From NCBI GenBank assembly GCA_017472635.1, contig JAFUPU010000044.1, forward strand, positions 1 to 64,000: a stretch of 64,000 nucleotides of DNA, in the 5' to 3' direction. A program made the translations under genes and the position numbers. This DNA is from Bacteroidaceae bacterium. GTDB taxonomy: Bacteria; Bacteroidota; Bacteroidia; Bacteroidales; Bacteroidaceae. A model generated the notes under the pieces. The model did no database searches, was not told the origin of the DNA, and saw only the letters and a list, made by a program, of their open reading frames with translations. Shown here piece after piece: positions 40,397 through 48,241 of the stretch (positions are counted from its first letter, which is position 1; each line of letters begins with the position of its first letter).

Positions 40397-40566
40397 AAAA
40401 CTAATTAATACTGGAAAGTTTTGTGCAAAGGTACAACTTTTACTATAAAACACATTGTTCTATACAGTGGATTTTGTGTTCTATTTCATCTTTTTAAGGA
40501 ATAAATAGAATTGCCTTGTCCTTTAATACAAGCATTCTGTCCTGATTGGGAATAAGAGCGAAAGAA

Positions 40567-40941
40567 TTAGTACAAATTCCCCATGAATGTTTCCCGATTG
40601 ACTATAAAACGGATATGTGTAGCTTTTCCTATCAGCTTGTCTTCTTGAAACGCTTCAATAGAGAAAAACAATTTCCGTTTTTCTATTCCGGTTAATACAG
40701 CTACGGCTCTTATGGTAGCTCCAACAGGTGAAGGAGCCAAATGCGAGGCTTCAATGCCTCCACCCACTGTAGTTGAATCTTCGGGTAGAAAAGAAGCAAC
40801 TGTCTTCATTGCAGCATTCTCCATTAAAGCAATCATGGCAGGTGTTGCAAAAACAGCCAAATCTCCCGAACCCATAGCCAAAGCAGTATTTTCTTCTTTC
40901 ACTTCTATTATAGAAGTATATGTCATTCCTTTTTCAAGCAT
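40567..40941 (-). CDS. Hotdog-fold thioesterase (FlK-like)
   Basis: 124-residue hotdog-fold protein. MIALMENAAMKTVASFLPEDSTTVGGGIEASHLAPSPVG carries the Glu, Thr and His positions of the fluoroacetyl-CoA thioesterase-like family. It probably hydrolyses a small acyl-CoA. Divergent from the double sensor kinase. Confidence 0.85.
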   Translation of the reverse strand: MLEKGMTYTSIIEVKEENTALAMGSGDLAVFATPAMIALMENAAMKTVASFLPEDSTTVGGGIEASHLAPSPVGATIRAVAVLTGIEKRKLFFSIEAFQEDKLIGKATHIRFIVNRETFMGNLY

Positions 40942-40992
40942 TGTAAAATAGAGTTTTATTGTTTCGACATGCGAAGATACTATTTTTTTTCT

Positions 40993-41000
40993 TACCTTTG
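40993..41000 (+). promoter_or_regulatory. Probable -7 box (TACCTTTG)
   Basis: TACCTTTG 24 bases before the double sensor-kinase start; no clear TTTG at -33. Confidence 0.55.
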
Positions 41001-41023
41001 CATATCTTAATGGGAATATTGCA

Positions 41024-44000
41024 ATGAATAAACTCCAACTATCAACCAGACAAATACAACATCAGCTTGTCAAAGTTAGATGGAGGGCATATGTATGGTT
41101 GGTATTGGCTACATTGCTGTGTACTTCTGCCTGTACAACAGAGAAAAGAGGAACAGATCAAACAGATTCACTGGATACATTGTTGACTAAGATAGACAAC
41201 TATCGATTGAAATGGTTGGATTCGACATTGGTTTACGCGGAAAAAGCAAAGAAACACCCCCTGCTGACCAACCACGAAAAAGTGAGAGTAACAGAAACGT
41301 TGGCTTTTGTATACCTGATGAAAATGGAATTGGAAAAAGCCGAAAAGATGTATGCCTCTATCGCTGATTTGACAAAAGATGAAATCAGTCGGCTGAAAGC
41401 TGATGTAGGAATGATGGCAATAAAAAGTAACACAGCTGAATACAAATTGTTTTATGACTACCGCGAAAAGGCGATGCACAGGATAAAACGCATAGAACAA
41501 GAAAAGAAACAGTTGGAAGTAGAGAAAACAGACCTGTTCTACGAAGCGGTAGCCGGCTTTCATTTGGTATGTGCCGAATTTTATTGCAGGCTCGAACAAA
41601 GAGAAAAGGCGGAAAAAGCTATAGAACAACTCAAAGTATTGACTGAAAATATTGATTTGGCAAGCGATTGGAATTGTATATACCTATTTACAAATAGTAA
41701 GAATAAAGAAAATCACCAATCAATACCACTAAAAAAGATGTGGGAACTGGAAAAAGATGCCGAACAAAAAGGAAATTCCTTTATGAAAGCGTCTATAATG
41801 AGACAAATAGCAAACATAAAATGGGAAACAGCCAACACAGAAGATGAAAAAATAGCAGCTCAGAAAGCGGCAGTTCTGGCTCTACAAGCTGCAAAAGAAT
41901 ATGAATCACCCACACTGTTCATACCGGCATACCTGTTGGTAGCAAAAGGACTGAATCAACAAGCAGAATACCAGGCAGCTATTGACACACTGGAGCGTGT
42001 GATAGCATCTCTAAATGAATTACATACTAAAAAAGAGAATAATCAAGTAGAAAAACAGGAACTAAAAGCATACGAACCACAAACGGATTCGATATGGTCA
42101 CAACCCAGCGAATTGAAATGGTTGACTGATGACAAAGTAAAGATAATACCTGAATGGATTTTAAAGACCAGAGAGCAGTTGAGTATAGCTTATGCCGGAT
42201 TGAATATGACTGCACAGTCGCATTACAACCGAAACATCTACTTAGATTTGCTGACCTATACTAAACAAGACCAAGAACTGGAGACCCGCTATGAAAAATT
42301 GACGACTGAAGAAAAAGAATTGGACCAGATAATCGGTTTCATCTTATGGGCTGCTTTGATTGGAATAGTATTATTGTTGGTTGCACACTATATAAAAAAA
42401 AGAAAAGGAAAAGAAACAGACGAAGAAAGTAGCATATTAGAAACGTTGAAACAATTGATGGAAGATTTTGACGGGGAAAAAGACGAAGGTATAGAAGAAA
42501 CGTTGAAGAAACATCTGTCAAAACTCGTCAAGACAGAAATAAAGGAACTCAGTTGGAAATACACGCCAAACGAAGAAGACGAAAAAAAACAGCAGATAGA
42601 AACAAATGGACAAGGTAAATACCACACACGCTTCGGAATAAAGTTTCCTTTATCTAAAAAGGAGACTGCAACGTTAGAACTATACACTAAAAAGAAATTA
42701 TCCCGTGCTGACAAATCATTGGTAAACCTCGTAATACCATATATACTATGGTGTATAGAAAATAGTAAATATGCATCTGAATTAGATGAAGAATATGATA
42801 ACCAAGAAGAGCAACAAGCCGTTACACGGCGTGAGAACGCCAAACTCATACGTGACAACCTGACGACAAGAGCTGCATTGACAGTAATATCAACTACAGG
42901 TACACTGATTGAACGACTCAAACACGAAACAAACGTAATATTACGGAGAAATGGAAACACCATAACTGAAGGGCAATGCAAATATATGCATGAACTTACA
43001 AACAAAATCAATGAATATAATACGTGGTTGGAAAAACATATTTCCCTTGAACAACGACACTTCAGCCTGAAAATAGAAACATTCCCATTGGCTGAATTAT
43101 TCTCCATGTTAGCAAAAGGATGGACCAGTATGCCAGGAGCTGGACAAAACTTCATAACCAAACAAACCGAAGCATGGGTAAAGGCAGACAAAGCTCTAAC
43201 CATGTTCATGCTCACTACGCTTACTGAGAATGCACGAAAATTCACTCCTGAAGGAGGAGAAATAACTGTTACAGCTGAAGAACAAGAAGAGTATGTAGAG
43301 ATATCCGTAATCGACAATGGTCCCGGACTGACACCTTCAGAAGTAAACCTGATATTGAATGGAACCTATTACGATTCAACACTGATTGGGAAAGAATCAA
43401 CTGAATATGAGCAGATAAAAGCTAAAAAAGGAAGTGGATTCGGACTGATGAATTGTAAAGGAATCATTGAAAAATACAAAAAAGCAGGCGGACGATTCGG
43501 TATCTGCACCTTTGGCATAGAAAGTGTCACAAAAAAAGGAAGCCGATTCTACTTCAGACTCCCTCGAGTTGTAACAACGTTGACTATGCTTGCTTTAATG
43601 GTATGCATACCACAAAGCATAAATGGAAAAAATAAAGAGGTATATATAGATAGTCTGCTTGAAACAGCTGCCCGACATGCCGACCAAGCCTATTACAGCA
43701 ACATCGATGCTGAATATGACAAGACAATTTGCCACATAGATTCTGCTATTGCTTGTTTGAATGCACATTACCTCCTTTGTTATCCTGAAGATACAACCAA
43801 TATAATGACACTTAAGGGAAATGGGGTAGCAGCTGAAACGTATTGGTTCGACCGGCGTTTCGATTCTGACTATCACATAATCCTTGACATACGCAACGAA
43901 GCGGCTGTTGCCTATTTGGCTAAATTGGAATGGCAAGAATATGACTATAACAACCAGGCATATACCCGTCTTTACAAAAGATTATGCGAAGACCCCTCAA

Positions 44001-45397
44001 TAGAGGAATATTGCAGGCAGACCGGACGTTCTGCAACAAACAAGACCATAGCCGTTGTTTTGTTGTTGGCTGTCATAATCGGATGTGGGACTGCTTATTA
44101 TCTTATTTATCTACGTCCAAAAGCAACTTACAGATTTCATCTTGGACAACTCATTGAAATGAGTCGGAATTTGCTCAAGAAATCACTTGAGACCGACCTC
44201 GAAGCTGAAGTTTCCAAAAAAATACAAACGATACTTGAAACTATCGGTAGGGGAATAAATGAAATATTCACAGTAGATTCACTCGCATTGGTCGTGACGG
44301 CCAACGATGGCAAAAGCCATTATGCATGTTATCCCTCAAAAAAGCAAGATGAGATTAACTACCTGCATTTGAAACAGGCTGCAACGTCTGAAAATAAGGA
44401 ACTTCATCAGCAAATGAAAGGCGAGTTACTCATTCCCCTCGTGGTTAAACAAGGGAAAAAAGAAAAACAATTAGGAATCATAGCCTTTTACAATAAGCAA
44501 GAAGAGTGGAAAGAAGAGAGTAAATTGCTTGCCAAACTTATAGCCGGATTCACAGCAACCATTGTCAGGCAGCGCATATTGAATCCAACCGAAAGAAAGG
44601 AACAAATCGAGGACATCAACGATAGTATACGCTGTACTCAGCGGGAAAACGAGCGGCTGTACATACAAAACCAAGTGATAGCGGGTTGTATGTCGCTCAT
44701 CAAGCATGAAACCATCTATTATCCCAGTCGTATCAGCTGGTTACTGAAAAAATATGAGTCTGAACCCCAATCCGATGCCGCAAAAGATACTGCTACAGAC
44801 TTGTCTGAATTGGTCACATTCTATCGGGAAGTTTTATCGCTACTCTCATCCTGTGCTTTCAACCAGTTAGAAAAGACCACATTCCGTCGTTCTGTCTTTT
44901 CTGTTGAAGATATAATGAAACATGCAAAGTCTTTTTTCGGTAAAACTTGTTCTGCTGAAATGCGTAAAAGGGGAATGCCGACTTCCCAGTCGCCCACGTT
45001 GGATTGCCAGACGTCAGATTTTCGTATCTGCGGAGACTATGATGCTGTCTGCTTCTTGGTGGAGAACTTGATTACCGAATCTATTGACATCTCCCCACAA
45101 TACACATACACGTTTACCGCCAAAAGGGAAGGGAATTTGGCAATCTTTTGTTTTACCGACCCAGTACATTCATATACCCAAAAGGAGCTCAACCTATTAT
45201 TTACGCCCGATTGGATAACGGCACATCCTTCAACCTCTCATGCCCGACAGGGTATGGGATGGCTTATATGCCGTACCATCATCCGCGAACATGATACTCA
45301 CATGGGGCATCCCGGTCTTAGGATATATGCTACTCCCAGTCACGGGGGCAGGGGAACAAACATTCAATTCCAGTTGACGATTGATAATCAGTCGTAA
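41024..45397 (+). CDS. Double sensor histidine kinase (DUF5112/DUF5113-like)
   Basis: 1457 residues with two sensor-kinase-like halves in one frame. Half 1: lipoprotein-like signal (LLCTSAC), TPR-like helices to about 430, a membrane helix (about 437-457), and an ATPase domain with LTENARKFTPEGGEI, DNGPGLT and GSGFGLMNCKGII. Half 2 starts with a second hydrophobic segment (about 850-868) and another helical extracytoplasmic region. A second membrane helix (about 1008-1030) and a GAF-like part follow, then a degenerate ATPase domain (LVENLITES; GMGWLICRTII) that lacks a clear G1 box. The H-box is also atypical in both halves (RLKHETNVILR, LIKHETIYYPS). The layout resembles Bacteroidales DUF5112/DUF5113 proteins. 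The response regulator follows 43 bases later. Confidence 0.85.
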   Translation: MNKLQLSTRQIQHQLVKVRWRAYVWLVLATLLCTSACTTEKRGTDQTDSLDTLLTKIDNYRLKWLDSTLVYAEKAKKHPLLTNHEKVRVTETLAFVYLMKMELEKAEKMYASIADLTKDEISRLKADVGMMAIKSNTAEYKLFYDYREKAMHRIKRIEQEKKQLEVEKTDLFYEAVAGFHLVCAEFYCRLEQREKAEKAIEQLKVLTENIDLASDWNCIYLFTNSKNKENHQSIPLKKMWELEKDAEQKGNSFMKASIMRQIANIKWETANTEDEKIAAQKAAVLALQAAKEYESPTLFIPAYLLVAKGLNQQAEYQAAIDTLERVIASLNELHTKKENNQVEKQELKAYEPQTDSIWSQPSELKWLTDDKVKIIPEWILKTREQLSIAYAGLNMTAQSHYNRNIYLDLLTYTKQDQELETRYEKLTTEEKELDQIIGFILWAALIGIVLLLVAHYIKKRKGKETDEESSILETLKQLMEDFDGEKDEGIEETLKKHLSKLVKTEIKELSWKYTPNEEDEKKQQIETNGQGKYHTRFGIKFPLSKKETATLELYTKKKLSRADKSLVNLVIPYILWCIENSKYASELDEEYDNQEEQQAVTRRENAKLIRDNLTTRAALTVISTTGTLIERLKHETNVILRRNGNTITEGQCKYMHELTNKINEYNTWLEKHISLEQRHFSLKIETFPLAELFSMLAKGWTSMPGAGQNFITKQTEAWVKADKALTMFMLTTLTENARKFTPEGGEITVTAEEQEEYVEISVIDNGPGLTPSEVNLILNGTYYDSTLIGKESTEYEQIKAKKGSGFGLMNCKGIIEKYKKAGGRFGICTFGIESVTKKGSRFYFRLPRVVTTLTMLALMVCIPQSINGKNKEVYIDSLLETAARHADQAYYSNIDAEYDKTICHIDSAIACLNAHYLLCYPEDTTNIMTLKGNGVAAETYWFDRRFDSDYHIILDIRNEAAVAYLAKLEWQEYDYNNQAYTRLYKRLCEDPSIEEYCRQTGRSATNKTIAVVLLLAVIIGCGTAYYLIYLRPKATYRFHLGQLIEMSRNLLKKSLETDLEAEVSKKIQTILETIGRGINEIFTVDSLALVVTANDGKSHYACYPSKKQDEINYLHLKQAATSENKELHQQMKGELLIPLVVKQGKKEKQLGIIAFYNKQEEWKEESKLLAKLIAGFTATIVRQRILNPTERKEQIEDINDSIRCTQRENERLYIQNQVIAGCMSLIKHETIYYPSRISWLLKKYESEPQSDAAKDTATDLSELVTFYREVLSLLSSCAFNQLEKTTFRRSVFSVEDIMKHAKSFFGKTCSAEMRKRGMPTSQSPTLDCQTSDFRICGDYDAVCFLVENLITESIDISPQYTYTFTAKREGNLAIFCFTDPVHSYTQKELNLLFTPDWITAHPSTSHARQGMGWLICRTIIREHDTHMGHPGLRIYATPSHGGRGTNIQFQLTIDNQS

Positions 45398-45440
45398 ACC
45401 TTTAGCTATTGATAAATGAATATAGAGACAATACGTATAT

Positions 45441-46163
45441 ATGGAAAAATTTAAAGTCATCATCGTTGAAGATGTCGAATTGGAACTTAAAGGAACCATT
45501 GGAATCTTCAAAAGCGAACTACCCGAAGCTGAAATCATCGGTACTGCACAAACCGAAGCCGAAGTATGGATATTGATGCAAAAGGAGCAACCCGACCTGT
45601 TGTTGCTCGACCTTGGGTTAGGAGGTTCCACCACCGTAGGAGTTGACATCTGTAGACGCATGGCGCACGAATACCCCGCAGTAAAAGTACTCATTTTTAC
45701 AGGAGAGACGCTCAATGAAAGGTTGTGGATAGACGTGATAGAAGCCGGTGCTTCCGGCATTATCTTAAAGACCGGAGAGATGTTAACCCGCCACGACGTA
45801 GGAAATGCCCTGCAAGGAAAGAAATACATTTTCAACGAGCCTTTGATGGAACGTATTCTCCAACGTTTCAAAGAGGTCGTACAGAACAGCTATCGTCGTC
45901 AGTCTGCAATGATAGACTATGAAATTGATGAATACGACGAGCGGCTTCTCCGTCACATGGCTTTGGGATATACTAAAGAAATGATTTCAAACTTGCGTGA
46001 CATGCCTTTCAGTGTCAAGTCATTAGAGAAGAGGCAAAACGAATTGGCAACTCGTTTCTTTCCTCAAGAAGAGCGGACCAAAGTAAATGGCATGCGCCTG
46101 GTCATTAAAGCGCTACAGATAGGCATTATCCAACTCGACAATCTTGTTCCCGATGAAGAATAA
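45441..46163 (+). CDS. Response regulator with C-terminal helix-turn-helix
   Basis: 240 residues. Receiver domain about 1-125: acidic EDVE at the N-terminus, phosphoacceptor Asp in LLLLDLGLGG, Thr in LIFTGE, Lys in IILKTGE. The C-terminal part (LLRHMALGYTKEMISNLRDMPFSVKSLEKRQNELATRF) has a LuxR-like helix-turn-helix spacing. It is the expected partner of the double kinase and overlaps the next gene by 11 bases. Confidence 0.88.
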   Translation: MEKFKVIIVEDVELELKGTIGIFKSELPEAEIIGTAQTEAEVWILMQKEQPDLLLLDLGLGGSTTVGVDICRRMAHEYPAVKVLIFTGETLNERLWIDVIEAGASGIILKTGEMLTRHDVGNALQGKKYIFNEPLMERILQRFKEVVQNSYRRQSAMIDYEIDEYDERLLRHMALGYTKEMISNLRDMPFSVKSLEKRQNELATRFFPQEERTKVNGMRLVIKALQIGIIQLDNLVPDEE

Positions 46164-46887
46164 CGCAATCATTATCGTCTTGTGTTTCATGACAGGCATA
46201 GCCCTCGCCTCATGGTTACTTGGTATCTACGGACAACCTGTCACCAATCTTCTTTCAGTCGAAGGACTCCGTTGGTTCTTACGCCATGCTGCCGACAATA
46301 TTTCAGCTTCTCCCATTGGCGATATACTCATTTTGCTGATAGGGGCGGGGATTCCTACCTACACGGGGCTGTTCCGGTTAATTGCAATCCTTCATAGACC
46401 TCCGGGGAAAGAAGAGGTGCGTTCGCTCACCGCCATCCTGACCCTTCGTCAGCGACGGGCATTTACTTATGCGGTTATTTCATTCGTCATATACCTTATT
46501 ATAATAGGTATCCTGCTTGGTGGAGACGAAGGAATCTTATTGGGTATTACCGGCAACCTTTCCCATTCACCTTTTCTTGAGGGGCTTCCTTTGCTCATCT
46601 CTATAGGAATGGCTTTACCCGGTACTATTTATGGAGTTTGGGCAGGAAAGTTTCTACGCGCTTCGATGTGGGGAGAGGGATTGTCTTATTGGGTATGCCG
46701 TTTGGCCCCTTCTATTGTACTGTTGATGTTCACCAGCCAACTCTTTGCCCTGCTCGACTTTACCGGATTCAGCACGTTGCTTGGGATTCCTCGCGAGTCT
46801 CTTCTCCGTCAGTCAGTTGAGTGGATAGTTTATCTTCTCCCTTTTGTATTCCAACTCTTTTCTCACAGTGATACAAGCAATCAATAG
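46153..46887 (+). CDS. Polytopic membrane protein, distantly AbgT-like
   Basis: About 244 residues with six or seven hydrophobic segments. The stretch NLLSVEGLRWFLRHAADNISASPIGDILILLIGAGIPTYTGLF recalls the start of AbgT-type transporters, but the protein is about half their length. It starts inside the response-regulator gene, so the three genes form one operon. It converges on the WXG-like gene with a 7-base overlap. Its function is unknown; a membrane partner of the neighbouring system is speculation. Confidence 0.6.
   Translation: MKNNAIIIVLCFMTGIALASWLLGIYGQPVTNLLSVEGLRWFLRHAADNISASPIGDILILLIGAGIPTYTGLFRLIAILHRPPGKEEVRSLTAILTLRQRRAFTYAVISFVIYLIIIGILLGGDEGILLGITGNLSHSPFLEGLPLLISIGMALPGTIYGVWAGKFLRASMWGEGLSYWVCRLAPSIVLLMFTSQLFALLDFTGFSTLLGIPRESLLRQSVEWIVYLLPFVFQLFSHSDTSNQ
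46490..46506 (+). repeat. 18-bp motif, copy 5
   Basis: TATACCTTATTATAATA followed by GGTAT, making a near-palindrome ATACC...GGTAT. It lies inside the membrane-protein gene (encodes I-Y-L-I-I-I-G). Confidence 0.55.
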
Positions 46888-47102
46888 CCAGCCAACTGTT
46901 CCAGTTCTTCCTCTATCCGCAAAATAATGTTGCTGTAAGTCGACAGTTGCGATGAGAGTGTACCCATCTCTGAAGCCAAAGTCGAAATGGCACTATACAC
47001 TTTCTCTGAAACGCTGTCGTTCCATTCTTCGGAGTACCCTGCCACCATTGACTGCAGCCGTTCTGCATCTGCCTGTACGGTATGTATTGCTGATATAATC
47101 AT
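46881..47102 (-). CDS. Small WXG100-like protein B
   Basis: 73 residues, no signal peptide or membrane segment. A helix (about 3-22), a W-N-D turn at 27-29 and a long helix (about 30-68) give the WXG100/ESAT-6 hairpin layout, with Asp in place of the usual Gly. Last gene of a minus-strand run after the FtsK-like ATPase. Predicted as a secreted or structural partner of that ATPase by analogy with type VII systems; no sequence match to a known member is claimed. Confidence 0.65.
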   Translation of the reverse strand: MIISAIHTVQADAERLQSMVAGYSEEWNDSVSEKVYSAISTLASEMGTLSSQLSTYSNIILRIEEELEQLAGY

Positions 47103-47172
47103 TGAAAATCAAATTAGAAGTTAAGATTTTAACGTTTTCAAGTTACGGGATTTGGCATCAAGCTCTCTATTT

Positions 47173-47655
47173 TTACCCTCCTGCATAGTTGGTAAGTTCA
47201 TAGGCTGCCTGTTCTACTGCATGCACAATGTTGTCACTTTCTGCATTCAGCCTTCCTGCAGCCGAGTCAGCCATCTGTCTTACTGAACAAATCACCTGTA
47301 TACCTTGATTTAGCAGGCGTTCTGCTTGTATGAGATTTTTTTCTGCCTGGTCCAATTTCATTCGTGCTCTTTCCACACAAGCCTCAAGTTGGCTTGCCAT
47401 TCCATGAGAGAAATTCTCCGGTTCGGTGTAGTTGCAATAATCGTAATATTCCCGTTCTGCATATTCCAGTTCCGACCGGCATTGGTTTACCTTGTCTTCT
47501 ACGCGGTAATACGCCGAACGCAGGAGACTCTCGGTTTGCGGGACAGCCTGTGCCAACATTCTCAATGAACTGTTCAGTTCACCCGTACGGTGTTGCAAGT
47601 CTGCATTCAGTTGGTAAAGGGTTTCTATTCGTCTGACGTAAGCATCTGATGACAT
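47173..47655 (-). CDS. Coiled-coil protein of the FtsK/WXG-like locus
   Basis: 160 residues, almost wholly helical with three coiled-coil stretches (about 5-75, 85-125, 130-155). The middle is rich in Tyr, Glu and Asn (YAEREYYDYCNYTEPENF). No tryptophan, signal peptide or membrane segment. Lies between the two WXG-like genes on the same strand. I do not recognise the family; it could be a third substrate or a chaperone. Confidence 0.65.
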   Translation of the reverse strand: MSSDAYVRRIETLYQLNADLQHRTGELNSSLRMLAQAVPQTESLLRSAYYRVEDKVNQCRSELEYAEREYYDYCNYTEPENFSHGMASQLEACVERARMKLDQAEKNLIQAERLLNQGIQVICSVRQMADSAAGRLNAESDNIVHAVEQAAYELTNYAGG

Positions 47656-47820
47656 GTCTCTAAGTTTAAAAATGATAAGTTACAAATTAAAAGTTATGTG
47701 TCACGGGCAACAAACTACGTTAAGGGACACTTCGTGCCAATTGTCACGTCGAGTTCATGCAGCGTTCCCATCCTTCATTGCTTCAACGTTCAAATTGCAG
47801 GACGCGTCCAAGCACCTGTT

Positions 47821-48102
47821 TTAGAGATGCGTACTCCGGTACAGGTCGAGGATGTCGCACTTCTTCTGGATGAAGACTCCGTATTCGTTCATGTGTTCGG
47901 AAATGCGGTGTATCACCTGCACCGTCTGTTCAAACTCTTGCATGAAGCGCAGATTCTCTTCATCGTTCCATCCCTCGTTTACGCGAATCATCTCATGCTT
48001 TGCCGCTTCAAACTCGTTAGTCAGGTTTGCACTCAGATTTCTCAAATAGGTAGAGAAGGTACGCAGTTCGTCGATACTTCTCACACTGGCATTGGTTGAC
48101 AT
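47821..48102 (-). CDS. WXG100-like protein A
   Basis: 93 residues, the standard WXG100 size. Helix 1 (about 8-41), the turn NEGWNDEEN with Trp at 45 and Asp at 47, and helix 2 (about 48-86) reproduce the WXG100 hairpin. Helix 2 has FMQEFEQTVQVIHRI, close to the F-x-x-x-F pattern after the WXG of ESAT-6-like proteins. No signal peptide. It follows the FtsK-like ATPase, with A+T-rich repeats between. The YxxxD/E export signal is not clearly present at the C-terminus. Confidence 0.72.
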   Translation of the reverse strand: MSTNASVRSIDELRTFSTYLRNLSANLTNEFEAAKHEMIRVNEGWNDEENLRFMQEFEQTVQVIHRISEHMNEYGVFIQKKCDILDLYRSTHL

Positions 48103-48115
48103 AACTCAAGAAAGT

Positions 48116-48212
48116 TAAAAATTAAAAGTTAAAAATTAAAAGTTATAAGTTAAAAATTAAAAGTTATAAGTTAAAAATTAAAAGTTATAAGTTAAAAATT
48201 AAAAGTTATAAG
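48116..48212. repeat. A+T-rich tandem repeat (21-bp units)
   Basis: About four copies of TAAAAATTAAAAGTTATAAGT between the FtsK-like gene and WXG-like A. Same family as 1480-1562; each tract lies just upstream of a minus-strand start codon. Confidence 0.75.
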
Positions 48213-48241
48213 TTTGAAGTTCATATTAGGGAGTGACTTAT

